Shown here piece by piece: positions 10,454-19,213 of a stretch of 64,000 bases of DNA. The notes under the pieces are model-generated. The model was not told the origin of the DNA and searched no databases. It saw only the letters and a list, made by a program, of their open reading frames with translations. Source of the stretch: Streptomyces sp. FIT100 (GTDB lineage: Bacteria > Actinomycetota > Actinomycetes > Streptomycetales > Streptomycetaceae). The position numbers were made by a program, and so were the translations under genes. The first letter of the stretch is position 1. The number at the start of each line of letters is the position of its first letter. The DNA lies in contig NZ_CP075715.1 in assembly GCF_024584805.1 (NCBI RefSeq), positions 4,518,526 through 4,582,525 on the forward strand, written 5' to 3'.

Positions 10454-11242
10454 TCAGCGGGCATCGTCGGGGAGAAGTCTCGCCAGAGTTCGGACGGCAC
10501 GGTATTGCAGGGTCTTGATCGCACCTTCGTTCTTGCCCATCACTCGGGCGGTCTCGGCCACCGACAGCCCTTGCAGGAAGCGCAGCGTGACGCATTCCTG
10601 CTGCTGCGGATTGAGCTTGCGGACGGCCTCCAGCAGCGCCGCGTTCGAGAGCGACTCGAGCACCGAATCCTCGGGGCTGCGCTCGACCTCGTTGGCGTCG
10701 AGCATCTCGCCGGTGGTCACTTCCAGTCGGAAACGGCTCGACTTGAAATGGTCGGCGACCAGATTGCGGGCGATGGTGACCAGCCACGCTCCGAAGTCGC
10801 GGCCCTGCCAGGTGAAGGTGGAGATGCGGCGCAGGGCGCGCAGGAAGGTCTCACTGGTGAGATCCTCCGCCGTCGCCTTACCGCCGACGCGGTAGTAGAT
10901 GTAGCGGTAGACCGTGTCGCTGTACTGGTCGTAGAGGCGGCCGAAGGCCTCGGCCTCGCCCGCCTGGGCGCGCTCGACGAGCTCCATCATGCGGGCGCTG
11001 TCGCTGTCCGCGCTCGGTCGGCGGGCGGTGGTCGAGGTGCCCGCGCGGCCACCCCGTCTTCCCACTGCCGCGCCGCCGTCCGCCAGGGCGTAGCAGGGGC
11101 CGGCAGGGCCGAGGGCGGCAGGGCTCGGCGCGGCGAAAGCGGGGACGGCGTACGCGGTGGGGACGAAGCCGCGCAAGTGGTCGAGGACCGTTGCGCGCAG
11201 CGTAGCCAGGCCCGAGGCGTCAACCCCGACGTGTGGGTACAC
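10454..11242 (-). CDS. bldN: ECF sigma factor BldN with N-terminal prosequence
   Basis: A 262-residue extracytoplasmic-function sigma factor needed in Streptomyces for aerial mycelium, where it drives chaplin, rodlin and bldM genes. Residues 1-86 form a non-sigma extension beginning MYPHVGVDASGLATLRATVL; BldN is known to be made as a proprotein and trimmed to remove about this length. Region 2 (AFGRLYDQYSDTVYRYIYYR to about residue 165) and region 4 (QQQECVTLRFLQGLSVAETA to the end) are complete. The GTG start has GGGAG 4 nt upstream. rsbN follows on the same strand. Confidence 0.95.
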   Translation of the reverse strand: MYPHVGVDASGLATLRATVLDHLRGFVPTAYAVPAFAAPSPAALGPAGPCYALADGGAAVGRRGGRAGTSTTARRPSADSDSARMMELVERAQAGEAEAFGRLYDQYSDTVYRYIYYRVGGKATAEDLTSETFLRALRRISTFTWQGRDFGAWLVTIARNLVADHFKSSRFRLEVTTGEMLDANEVERSPEDSVLESLSNAALLEAVRKLNPQQQECVTLRFLQGLSVAETARVMGKNEGAIKTLQYRAVRTLARLLPDDAR

Positions 11243-11637
11243 GGGACTCCCAGAGGCAGAGCTTCCATCACGAGCAGTGCGGGACCGTTCACTCGTCGTG
11301 GCGACGTGTGGGGTCCTTAATGCGTCTGAGGAGAATAACGCTTCGTACAGGCAGTGCTACACCCAGTTGCTCAAATCATCGATTCCGTCGCTTCTGTTAC
11401 GGCAAAGCGGCGGATCAAGTAGCAGATTGTGATCGATTGCTGATCGGATTACTTCGTGGTCTGTTTCGGCCCGTGATGGGTTGTGCTCATGTGCCCGTAT
11501 CCGGACTGGCGGGGGACGCGGGCGGGTAGGAGGGCCGGAATGCGGCGTGTCGCTTCCGTGTGCGGGAAGACGCGGGAAGGTGAGCCACCCGCTCGCACAG
11601 ACCTACGACGGGGTGTACGGCAGCGGCGAGGCGTACG
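11243..11637. other. Intergenic region upstream of bldN (395 bp)
   Basis: No credible gene is seen. The region holds the promoter side of bldN (minus strand) and the 3' end of the HAD gene transcript (also minus strand). It is less G/C-rich than its surroundings, especially 11330-11460, as expected for a regulated promoter. bldN is known to be a BldD target in Streptomyces, but no operator could be assigned by eye. Confidence 0.5.
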
Positions 11638-12585
11638 TCAGCGGCGGCGGCGGTGCAGGGCCACTGCCGCGGCAGTGCCGCCCGCCAGTGCGCCCACGCC
11701 CGCGGCGGCCGGGATGCCGACCTTGGCCGCCTTGCGGCCGGTGCGGTAGTCGCGCAGCCGCCAGTCGCGCTCCCGCGCGTGCTTGCGCAGCTTGGTGTCC
11801 GGATTGATCGCGTACGGATGCCCGACCAGGGAGAGCATCGGGATGTCGTTGTGCGAGTCGCTGTACGCCGCGCAGCGGGCCAGGTCCAGGTTCTCGGCCG
11901 CCGCCAGGGCGCGCACCGCCTCGGCCTTCGCCGGGCCGTGCAGCGGCTCCCCGACGAGCTTGCCGGTGTAGACGCCGTCGACCGACTCGGCCACGGTGCC
12001 GAGCGCACCGGTCAGGCCGAGCCTGCGGGCGATGATGGTCGCGGTCTCGACGGGTGCCGCGGTGACCAGCCAGACCTTCTGGCCCGCGTCGAGGTGGGCC
12101 TGGGCGAGGGCGCGTGTGCCGGGCCAGATGCGGTCGGCCATGTACTCGTCGTAGATCTCCTCGCCGATGGACATCAGCTCGGAGACGCGGTGTCCCTTGA
12201 CGATGGAGAGGGCGGACTCGCGGACGTCCTGCATGTGGTCCGGGTCCTCGACGCCGGCGAGCCGGAACCAGGTCTGCTGCCAGGCGAACCTCGCCAGCTC
12301 GCGGCGCTGGAAGAACTTCCGCTTGTACAGGCCCCGTCCGAAGTGGAAGATCGCGGCGCCCTGCATGACGGTGTTGTCGAGGTCGAAGAAGGCTGCGGCC
12401 CGGACGTCCCCGACGACGGGGAAGTCCGGCTCCTTCTTCTTCGCCTCGCCGGCGTCCCGGTCCTCGGCCTCGGCGTCGAACTGCATCGAGGTCTTGCGGG
12501 CTGCCTCGGCGGCGGCCTCGCCGGCGAGGACGCTCCGGGCGGTGGCGGAGCGCCTACGGGGGGTGAGCCATCCCAGTGCGGCCAT
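11638..12585 (-). CDS. HAD-IB family hydrolase (SerB-like phosphatase)
   Basis: Haloacid-dehalogenase-type phosphatase of 315 residues. Motif I is FFDLDNTVMQGAA, whose two Asp are the nucleophile and acid/base; motif II is LVTAAP and motif III/IV is CAAYSDSHNDIPML. The order and spacing fit the HAD-IB group, with an alpha-helical cap between motifs I and II, as in phosphoserine phosphatase. The C-terminus ends in an Ala/Gly-rich hydrophobic segment followed by Arg residues, a probable single membrane anchor. Substrate unknown. It lies upstream of bldN on the same strand but 395 bp away. Confidence 0.88.
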   Translation of the reverse strand: MAALGWLTPRRRSATARSVLAGEAAAEAARKTSMQFDAEAEDRDAGEAKKKEPDFPVVGDVRAAAFFDLDNTVMQGAAIFHFGRGLYKRKFFQRRELARFAWQQTWFRLAGVEDPDHMQDVRESALSIVKGHRVSELMSIGEEIYDEYMADRIWPGTRALAQAHLDAGQKVWLVTAAPVETATIIARRLGLTGALGTVAESVDGVYTGKLVGEPLHGPAKAEAVRALAAAENLDLARCAAYSDSHNDIPMLSLVGHPYAINPDTKLRKHARERDWRLRDYRTGRKAAKVGIPAAAGVGALAGGTAAAVALHRRRR

Positions 12586-12722
12586 GGCGTGAGCATAGCC
12601 AGTCAGTTCGGAACTTCCCGACTCACGGGGATGCCATGGCGTGAACTCTGGGCGGCCGGATTGTTAAACCCGGCCGTTCGGGCACGGGATGGGCCCGGCC
12701 GAGGGGGCGGAGAATGGGGGGC

Positions 12723-12998
12723 ATGAGTCCTCTGCTGCGGCGCACGAAGAAGAAGGCCGGCGAACGGGTCGTGACCTTGATCGGAAAGCCCGGGTGTCAT
12801 CTCTGCGACGACGCCCGGGCCGTGATCGAGGAGGTGTGCGCCGAGACCGGCGCCGCGTGGGAGGAGAAGGACATCACCCAGGACGAGGAACTGCACAAGG
12901 CCTACTGGGAGCAGATTCCGGTCGTCCTGGTGGATGGTGAACAGCACACCTTCTGGCGCGTCGACGCAGGCCGGCTGCGCCGCGAGCTCATGGCCTGA
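12723..12998 (+). CDS. Glutaredoxin-like thioredoxin-fold protein
   Basis: A 91-residue thioredoxin-fold protein with the redox motif CHLC (TLIGKPGCHLCDDA) near the N-terminus and the cis-Pro of the fold in QIPVVLVDGE. This is the glutaredoxin/DUF836 type. Start MSPLLRRTKKK is preferred from family N-termini; an ATG 9 nt upstream (12714) is possible. It precedes the rex-hem operon but is separated from it by more than 300 bp that contain the Rex-controlled promoter. Confidence 0.83.
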   Translation: MSPLLRRTKKKAGERVVTLIGKPGCHLCDDARAVIEEVCAETGAAWEEKDITQDEELHKAYWEQIPVVLVDGEQHTFWRVDAGRLRRELMA

Positions 12999-13313
12999 GC
13001 GCAGGGGCCCCGCGGTCCGGGCGCGAGCTGGGGTGTGGACCCGAAAGGCGGTTACCATCGTGGGCGTTTTGTTGGGGTCTCGGGGGCGAGGACGTGAGGA
13101 GTGTGTACCGCTTTGCCCCCTTCGGGTTTGCAACGGACGGGACCCGCCCGCGGTTCCGGAATCACGGCTCCGACCTGCGTGACCCCGGTCACTTTGCTCG
13201 GACAAAGCGGACACCATCTTTGTGCACGCGTTCACAAAGACATAGCCTGCATTCGACGGGGCGGTCCTGGGACGTACGGCCGCCTGCAGCCTCGCTCATC
13301 CCGCAGGAGCACC
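12999..13313 (+). promoter_or_regulatory. rex leader and promoter region (315 bp)
   Basis: No credible gene is seen between the glutaredoxin gene and rex. The 3' half carries the Rex operator with overlapping -35/-10 elements (see next entry) and about 58 nt of untranslated leader. A minor inverted repeat CTTTG-N6-CAAAG (13192-13207) lies just upstream of the operator. The 5' half shows no recognisable element. Confidence 0.6.
13220..13248 (+). promoter_or_regulatory. Rex operator (ROP) overlapping the rex-hemACD promoter
   Basis: TTGTGCACGCGTTCACAA (13220-13237) is an 18-bp inverted repeat with one change from the Rex consensus TTGTGAANNNNTTCACAA. A candidate -35 (TTGTGC, 13220-13225) is inside it and a -10 (TAGCCT, 13243-13248) follows after a 17-bp spacer. 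Rex, bound when NADH is low, would therefore block polymerase; a rise in NADH/NAD+ would release it. Autoregulation of rex-hemACD by Rex is established in S. coelicolor. Confidence 0.93.
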
Positions 13314-14231
13314 GTGGCAACTGGCCGAACTCACCGACCGGCGACTCGTAGCCGAGGAATCCCCGAGGCCACCGTCGCCCGGCTTCCGCTGTATCTGCGC
13401 GCACTGACCGCGCTGTCGGAGCGTTCCGTGCCGACGGTCTCCTCCGAGGAGCTCGCGGCCGCGGCCGGGGTCAACTCCGCGAAGCTGCGGAAGGACTTCT
13501 CGTACCTCGGCTCGTACGGCACCCGGGGCGTCGGCTACGACGTCGAGTACCTCGTCTACCAGATCTCCCGCGAACTCGGCCTCACCCAGGACTGGCCGGT
13601 CGTGATCGTCGGTATCGGTAACCTCGGCGCCGCGCTCGCCAACTACGGCGGCTTCGCCTCCCGCGGCTTCCGCGTCGCCGCGCTGATCGACGCCGACCCG
13701 GCGATGGCGGGCAAGCCCGTCGCGGGGATCCCGGTCCAGCACACGGACGAGCTGGAGAAGATCATCTCGGACAACGGCGTCTCCATCGGGGTCATCGCGA
13801 CCCCCGCCGGAGCCGCCCAGCAGGTGTGCGAGCGGCTGGTCGCCGCCGGTGTCACCTCCATCCTCAACTTCGCGCCGACCGTGCTGTCGGTCCCGGACGG
13901 CGTCGACGTCCGCAAGGTCGACCTCTCTATCGAGCTGCAGATCCTCGCCTTCCACGAGCAGCGCAAGGCCGGCGAGGAGTCGGAGGCGGACGCCGCCCTG
14001 CCGCCGGTGGGAGCACCCGGCGCCGGCTCGGCCACGGCTGCCGCCGTGGCCACGGGCTCGGGCGTCTCCGCCGCGGCCCCTGCGGCCGCGCCCGCGGCCG
14101 CCGGTGCCACGACGGCCGCGCCCGCGGCCGCCGCAGGAACCGGAACCGGTGCGGGAGCCGCCGCTGCCGCGAGTGCGGGCGCCGGCCGGAAAGGACCCGA
14201 CGGGGACGTCCCCGCCGTGATGCCGGCATGA
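13314..14231 (+). CDS. rex: Redox-sensing transcriptional repressor Rex
   Basis: A 305-residue NADH-responsive repressor. The N-terminal winged helix (residues about 15-85, with SSEELAAAAGVNSAKLRKDF and GSYGTRGVGY) binds the ROP; the Rossmann domain carries VIVGIGNLG (98-105) for NAD(H). The domain-swapped C-terminal helix DLSIELQILAFHEQRK is present. The remainder, from about residue 225, is a long Ala/Gly-rich tail with many Ala codon repeats, longer than the Streptomyces Rex proteins known to me (about 255-260 residues). GTG start with GGAG 6 nt upstream. It overlaps hemA by 4 bp. Confidence 0.97.
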   Translation: MATGRTHRPATRSRGIPEATVARLPLYLRALTALSERSVPTVSSEELAAAAGVNSAKLRKDFSYLGSYGTRGVGYDVEYLVYQISRELGLTQDWPVVIVGIGNLGAALANYGGFASRGFRVAALIDADPAMAGKPVAGIPVQHTDELEKIISDNGVSIGVIATPAGAAQQVCERLVAAGVTSILNFAPTVLSVPDGVDVRKVDLSIELQILAFHEQRKAGEESEADAALPPVGAPGAGSATAAAVATGSGVSAAAPAAAPAAAGATTAAPAAAAGTGTGAGAAAAASAGAGRKGPDGDVPAVMPA

Positions 14232-15898
14232 GCCTCCTCGTCGTCGGACTGAGTCACCGCAGCGCCCCGGTCAGCGTGCTGGAGCGGGCGTCGCTGACCG
14301 CTGACACCCAGACCAAGCTGCTTCAGGACACGCTCGCCGCGGAGCCCGCGGCCGAGGCGGCCGTCCTCGCCACCTGCAACCGCATCGAGCTGTACGCCGA
14401 CGTCGACAAGTTCCACGCCGGTGTCGCCGAGCTGTCCACGCTGCTCGCCCAGCACAGCGGCGTCGGGCTGGAGGAACTCACTCCGTATCTGTACGTGCAC
14501 TACGAGGACCGGGCCGTCCACCACCTCTTCTCGGTGGCCTGCGGCCTCGACTCGATGGTCGTCGGCGAGGGCCAGATCCTCGGCCAGATCAAGGACACGC
14601 TCGCGCTCGGGCAGGACCAGCACACCGCGGGCCGGCTGCTGAACGACCTCTTCCAGCAGGCGCTGCGGGTCGGCAAGCGCGCCCACAGCGAGACCGGGAT
14701 CGACCGGGCGGGACAGTCGCTCGTCACCTTCGGCCTGGAGCAGCTCTCTCAGGGCCTGCCGGTGGACGAGTGGGCACGCGGCAAGCGGGCGCTGGTCATC
14801 GGCGCCGGTTCGATGTCCTCGCTCGCCGCGGCCACGCTCGCGCGCGCCGGGGTCGCCGAGGTCGTCGTCGCCAACCGTACGCAGGCCCGTGCGGACCGGC
14901 TCGTGCAGATCCTGACCGAGGCGGGCGCCGCCGGGGTCGCCTCGCGTGCCGTGTCCATGGACGCGATCGGCGCGGAACTGACACGAGTCGACATCGTGGT
15001 GTCCTGCACCGGTGCGACCGGGCTCGTCCTGACCGGCCAGGCCGTGGCGGAGGCCGTGCCCGGCGGCCGGGAGGCGCTCGGCGCCGCGGAGGCGGCCCTG
15101 GCCGAAGCGGCCGCCCACGAGGGCTCGGACCAGGCCGGCATCACCGAGGACGCCGAGATCATCGCGCGGCTCGCCGGATTCGACCGCGTGGCCGAGAACC
15201 CCGCCGTGCTCGCCGACCCCGCCGACGACGGCTGCCCGGTCGGGCTCGACGACAGGGCATCGGGAGCCGCGGTCGACGCGGACGACATGGGCCTGCACGG
15301 CGCCTGGGTGGAGAACGCGGCGGCCGACCGCCGCGGCGCCCCCGGGCGGCGTACGGTCCCCGCTTCCGCGGGGGACACGGGACCGGTGCGCCTCGCTCTG
15401 CTCGACCTGGCCATGCCCCGTGACATCGACGCCGCCGTGCACCGGATCCCCGGCGTCCGGCTCGTCGACATCGAGTCGCTCGCCGAGGCGTCCGCGGACG
15501 CCCCGATGGCCGCCGACGTCGACCAGGTGCGCACGATCGTCTCCGACGAGGTCGCCGCATTCGGCGCCGCGCAGCGCGCCGCCCACATCACGCCGACCGT
15601 CGTCGCGCTGCGCACGATGGCCGCCGATGTGGTGGCGGGCGAGGTCGCGCGGCTCGAGGGCCGGCTTCCGGACCTGGACGAGAAGCAGCGCGCCGAGATC
15701 ACCCAGACCGTGCGCCGTGTGGTCGACAAGCTGCTGCACGCGCCCACGGTCCGGATCAAGCAGCTCGCGGCCGAGCCGGGCGGCGCCGGGTACGCGGACG
15801 CGCTGCGGACACTCTTCGACCTCGACCCGGAGACGGTCGCATCCGTCAGCCGGGCCGACCTGAACGACGCCGACGTCAAGAACCGAGGGCGGGTATGA
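14228..15898 (+). CDS. hemA: Glutamyl-tRNA reductase HemA
   Basis: First committed enzyme of the C5 tetrapyrrole route: it reduces glutamyl-tRNA(Glu) to glutamate-1-semialdehyde with NADPH. The catalytic cysteine is C50 in LATCNRIELY; GLSHRSAPV and SVACGLDSMVVGEGQILGQ are family signatures, and the NADPH site is VIGAGSMSSLAAATL. At 556 residues it is about 100 longer than most bacterial enzymes because of an Asp/Ala/Gly-rich insert near residues 275-385 in the NADPH-binding domain; Streptomyces HemA proteins share this. The ATG overlaps the rex stop (ATGA), so translation is coupled. Confidence 0.97.
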   Translation: MSLLVVGLSHRSAPVSVLERASLTADTQTKLLQDTLAAEPAAEAAVLATCNRIELYADVDKFHAGVAELSTLLAQHSGVGLEELTPYLYVHYEDRAVHHLFSVACGLDSMVVGEGQILGQIKDTLALGQDQHTAGRLLNDLFQQALRVGKRAHSETGIDRAGQSLVTFGLEQLSQGLPVDEWARGKRALVIGAGSMSSLAAATLARAGVAEVVVANRTQARADRLVQILTEAGAAGVASRAVSMDAIGAELTRVDIVVSCTGATGLVLTGQAVAEAVPGGREALGAAEAALAEAAAHEGSDQAGITEDAEIIARLAGFDRVAENPAVLADPADDGCPVGLDDRASGAAVDADDMGLHGAWVENAAADRRGAPGRRTVPASAGDTGPVRLALLDLAMPRDIDAAVHRIPGVRLVDIESLAEASADAPMAADVDQVRTIVSDEVAAFGAAQRAAHITPTVVALRTMAADVVAGEVARLEGRLPDLDEKQRAEITQTVRRVVDKLLHAPTVRIKQLAAEPGGAGYADALRTLFDLDPETVASVSRADLNDADVKNRGRV

Positions 15899-16863
15899 CC
15901 GAGAGGGCCGAGAAGGCTTTGAGGCTGGGGACCAGGCGCAGCAAGCTCGCCATGGCCCAGTCCGGGCGTGTGGCGGAGGCGGTGACCCGGGCCACCGGCC
16001 GTCCCGTCGAGCTCGTCGAGATCACCACGTACGGTGACACCTCCCGGGAGCACCTGGCGCAGATCGGCGGCACCGGGGTGTTCGTCACCGCGCTGCGCGA
16101 CGCGCTCGTCGCCGGTGAGGTGGACTTCGCGGTGCACTCGCTGAAGGACCTGCCGACCACGCAGCCCGCCGAGTTGGTGCTGGCCGCGATTCCGCGCCGC
16201 GAGGACCCGCGTGACGTGCTCGTCGCCCGGGACGGCCTGACGCTCGACCGGCTGCCGCACGGCGCCCGGGTCGGCACCGGCTCGCCGCGGCGGATGGCCC
16301 AGCTGAACGCGTACGCGCGCTCGCACGGGCTGCAGATCGAGACCGTCCCGATCCGCGGGAACATCGACACCCGCGTCGGATACGTCCGCAACGGGGAGCT
16401 GGACGCCGTGGTGCTTGCCGCGGCCGGGCTGAACCGTATCGGCAGGACCGAGGACGTGACCGACTTCCTGTCGGTCGACGCGGTGCTGCCCGCCCCCGGC
16501 CAGGGGGCACTGGCGGTGGAGTGTCTTTCGGCCGATGCCGAGCTCACCGCTGCGCTCGCCGAGCTCGACGACCCGCACACCCGGGCCGCCGTGATCGCCG
16601 AGCGCTCCCTGCTCGCCGCCCTGGAGGCCGGCTGCAGCGCACCTGTGGGTGCGCTGGCCGACCTGCTGGCCGACGGACAGGTTGTTCATGAGATGCGCCT
16701 GCGGGGTGTCGTCGGTACGACCGACGGCTCTACGTTGGTGCAGCTGTCCACCACCGGTCCCGTACCCACGTCGCACGACGACGCGGTGGCGCTCGGACGC
16801 GAACTCGCGACCGAGATGCTCGCCAAGGGTGCGGCCGGTCTTATGGGGGAGCGAGCACTTTGA
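15895..16863 (+). CDS. hemC: Porphobilinogen deaminase (hydroxymethylbilane synthase) HemC
   Basis: A 322-residue enzyme that polymerises four porphobilinogen units to hydroxymethylbilane. The catalytic Asp is in HSLKD (D85), and the Cys that carries the dipyrromethane cofactor is C247 in EAGCSAPVGA. Arg-rich substrate contacts such as GTGSPRRMAQL (127-137) and PIRGNIDTR are in place. The ATG overlaps the hemA stop by 4 bp (ATGA) and its own stop overlaps the next start, so hemA-hemC-hemD are translationally coupled. Confidence 0.97.
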   Translation: MTERAEKALRLGTRRSKLAMAQSGRVAEAVTRATGRPVELVEITTYGDTSREHLAQIGGTGVFVTALRDALVAGEVDFAVHSLKDLPTTQPAELVLAAIPRREDPRDVLVARDGLTLDRLPHGARVGTGSPRRMAQLNAYARSHGLQIETVPIRGNIDTRVGYVRNGELDAVVLAAAGLNRIGRTEDVTDFLSVDAVLPAPGQGALAVECLSADAELTAALAELDDPHTRAAVIAERSLLAALEAGCSAPVGALADLLADGQVVHEMRLRGVVGTTDGSTLVQLSTTGPVPTSHDDAVALGRELATEMLAKGAAGLMGERAL

Positions 16864-18527
16864 GCCCCACCACCACTGCCACCTCTGCCTCTTCCGCGTT
16901 CTCCGCATCAGGGCACGTCACCTTCCTCGGCGCCGGTCCCGGCGACCCGGGGCTGCTGACGCTGCGCGCCGTGGAGGCGCTGGCGGGCGCGGACGTGCTG
17001 ATCGCCGAGCCCGATGTCCTCGAGGTCGTGCGCGGCCATGCGCGGGCCGGCGTGAGCACGCCTGAGCTGACGGTAGTTGACGACGTGTCAACGCCCGTCG
17101 GGGTCCCTGTGTTGAGGGACGCGACCAATCTTGTCATGGAGGCCGCACGGGGCGGCAAGCGGGTCGTCCGTGCGGTGGGCGGTGATCCCGGTCTGGACGG
17201 CAACGCAGGTCAGGAGATGCTCGCCTGCGCGGCGGAGGGCATTCCGTTCGAGGTCGTGCCCGGTGTCGCCACCGTTGTGGGCGTGCCCGCGTACGCGGGT
17301 GTGCCGCTGCGCGACGCGCAGGGCACCGATGTGCGCTTCATCGACGCCCGGACCGCCGACGACCGGTGCTGGACCGAGGTCGGGGCGTCGGACGGCACGG
17401 TCGTCGTGTCGACCACGCTGGACGCGGTGGCGGCCGCGGCGGGTGAGCTGGTGTCCGCCGGACGCAAGCCCGACACCCCGCTGACGGTGACCGTCGCCGG
17501 TACGACGACGCGGCAGCGGACGTGGACGGCGACGCTCGGGACGATCGCGCAGATCTTCAAGCAGACGAAGGTGCTGCCGTCGCCCGAGGGCCACCGGCCC
17601 GCCATAGCCGTGGTCGGCGAGCGCAGCGCCGCGGCTCAGCGTGAGCAGCTCGCGTGGTTCGAGTCCAAGCCGCTGTTCGGCTGGAAGGTGCTCGTGCCGC
17701 GCACGAAGGAGCAGGCGGCGTCGCTCTCCGACCAGCTTCGGTCGTACGGTGCGGTGCCGCACGAGGTGCCGACGATCGCCGTCGAGCCGCCGCGGACGCC
17801 GCAGCAGATGGAGCGCGCGGTCAAGGGGCTCGTCACGGGCCGCTACGAGTGGATCGCCTTCACGTCCGTCAACGCCGTCAAGGCGGTGCGGGAGAAGTTC
17901 GAGGAGTACGGGCTCGACGCGCGGGCGTTCGCCGGCATCAAGGTCGCGGCGGTGGGCGAGCAGACCGCGAAGGCGCTGGTCGAGTTCGGTGTGAAGCCGG
18001 ACCTGGTGCCGAGCGGGGAGCAGAGCGCCGCCGGACTCCTGGAGGACTGGCCTCCGTACGACCCGGTCTTCGACCCGATCGACCGGGTGTTCCTGCCGCG
18101 GGCCGACATCGCCACGGAGACGCTGGTGGCGGGGCTCATCGAGCTCGGCTGGGAGGTCGACGACGTCACCGCCTACCGGACCGTACGGGCGTCGCCGCCA
18201 CCGGCGGAGACGCGTGAGGCGATCAAGGGCGGCGGTTTCGACGCCGTTCTCTTCACGTCGTCCTCGACGGTGCGCAACCTGGTGGGTATCGCCGGGAAGC
18301 CGCACAACGTGACCGTGATCGCGTGCATCGGCCCGGCGACCGCCAAGACCGCGGAGGAGCACGGGCTGCGGGTGGACGTGCTGTCCCCCGAGCCCTCGGT
18401 GCACAAGCTGGCGGAGGCCCTGGCGGACTTCGGCGCCCGCCGCCGTGACGCGGCGCTCGAATCGGGCGACCCGGTCACCCGCCCCAGCGAGCGCAGGCCG
18501 GGCGCCCGGAGACGCCGCACCACGTAG
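16860..18527 (+). CDS. hemD: HemD fused to a siroheme-type methyltransferase domain
   Basis: A 555-residue fusion. Residues about 17-260 resemble uroporphyrinogen-III C-methyltransferase (FLGAGPGDPGLLTLRA, EVVPGVATVVG); residues about 268-515 are uroporphyrinogen-III synthase, which cyclises hydroxymethylbilane with inversion of ring D. In the methyltransferase half the strongly conserved GGDPFVFGRGGEE block reads GGDPGLDGNAGQE, and AGIPLTHR reads AGVPLRDA, so methylation activity is doubtful. A short Arg-rich tail ends the protein. TTG start at 16860 overlapping the hemC stop, with GGGGAG upstream. Confidence 0.93.
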   Translation: MSPTTTATSASSAFSASGHVTFLGAGPGDPGLLTLRAVEALAGADVLIAEPDVLEVVRGHARAGVSTPELTVVDDVSTPVGVPVLRDATNLVMEAARGGKRVVRAVGGDPGLDGNAGQEMLACAAEGIPFEVVPGVATVVGVPAYAGVPLRDAQGTDVRFIDARTADDRCWTEVGASDGTVVVSTTLDAVAAAAGELVSAGRKPDTPLTVTVAGTTTRQRTWTATLGTIAQIFKQTKVLPSPEGHRPAIAVVGERSAAAQREQLAWFESKPLFGWKVLVPRTKEQAASLSDQLRSYGAVPHEVPTIAVEPPRTPQQMERAVKGLVTGRYEWIAFTSVNAVKAVREKFEEYGLDARAFAGIKVAAVGEQTAKALVEFGVKPDLVPSGEQSAAGLLEDWPPYDPVFDPIDRVFLPRADIATETLVAGLIELGWEVDDVTAYRTVRASPPPAETREAIKGGGFDAVLFTSSSTVRNLVGIAGKPHNVTVIACIGPATAKTAEEHGLRVDVLSPEPSVHKLAEALADFGARRRDAALESGDPVTRPSERRPGARRRRTT

Positions 18528-18565
18528 GCGACGTGGGCGCGGAGCCTCCGGACACCGGACATGCG

Positions 18566-18601
18566 AGAGGGCCCCTTCCCGGGTTCGGGGAGGGGCCCTC
18601 T
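18566..18601. terminator. Terminator after rex-hemACD
   Basis: A 15-bp stem with one G-T pair (18566-18580 with 18587-18601), loop of 6 nt, 38 nt after the hemD stop. It separates hemD from the minus-strand surface-protein fragment and may stop both directions. Confidence 0.85.
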
Positions 18602-18624
18602 GCTGTTGCGGGAGCCGGTACGGG

Positions 18625-19190
18625 TCAGCTCTCGGCGTTCGCCCGGCGGCGGCGCCACCAGACCAGGCCGCTGCCGGCCACGACGGCCGCGGCGGCGATG
18701 CCTGCGATCAGGCCGACCGGGGTGCTGCTGCCGGTGTCGGCGAGGTCGCCGTCAGGGTCCTCCGGCCGGGTGGTGGCGGGGGGCTCGCTGGGCGTCGGTG
18801 CCGGGTCCGTCGGCGTCGGGGTGGGCTTCTCGGTGGGCTTCCCGGTGTCCGTCGGGGTCGGGGTCGGTGTGGGCGTGGGAGTGCCGCCCTGGGAGCGTCC
18901 GGCGCTGTTGCCGCCGAACATCAGGTAGCCCTCCTTGTGGGGGTCGTCGGCGATCGTGTCGACGGCGAAGCCGACGGTGCGGGGCTTGTAGCGCTGTTCG
19001 GTCCGGAACGTGACGGGGTTCATGTTGCGCTTGGGCTGCTTGGAGAAGTCGACGCCGCCGACGGTGTAGGTGTAGATGTCCTGACCGTTGGACCACTTGT
19101 ACTTGAAGGTGCCTTCGGTGAACGCCTTGTAGTAGCGGTCCCAGACCTGCTTGCCGGTCCACTCCTTGTGGGGGGCGCGCAGCGCCCAGC
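18625..19190 (-). pseudogene. 3' fragment of a sortase-anchored surface protein
   Basis: The encoded C-terminus is typical of a cell-wall-anchored protein: a folded part (RAPHKEWTGKQVWDRYY onwards), a Thr/Pro repeat stalk, the sorting motif LADTG (LAXTG type, for class E sortases), a hydrophobic segment (GLIAGIAAAAVVAGSG) and an Arg-rich tail. No signal peptide or plausible 5' end exists. Reading in the same frame beyond about 19190 enters an IS200/IS605-like end hairpin (19214-19244), so the gene appears cut by a mobile element. The fold of the remaining domain was not recognised. An ATG at 19257 could start a short product lacking export signals. Confidence 0.6.
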
Positions 19191-19213
19191 GGCTCACGTC
19201 ACCTGGCTCTTGC

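Noticed and set aside
11243..11640. A BldD-binding site upstream of bldN
   Set aside because: bldN is a known BldD target, but only loose half sites (such as TTCACT near 11289) were seen, not enough to place an operator.
13192..13207. CTTTG-N6-CAAAG as a second Rex site
   Set aside because: It lacks the TTGTGAA arm and spacing of the ROP.
13643..16908. Two very long minus-strand frames opposite hemA and hemC
   Set aside because: They mirror the plus-strand codon bias of clear enzymes and have no domain features.
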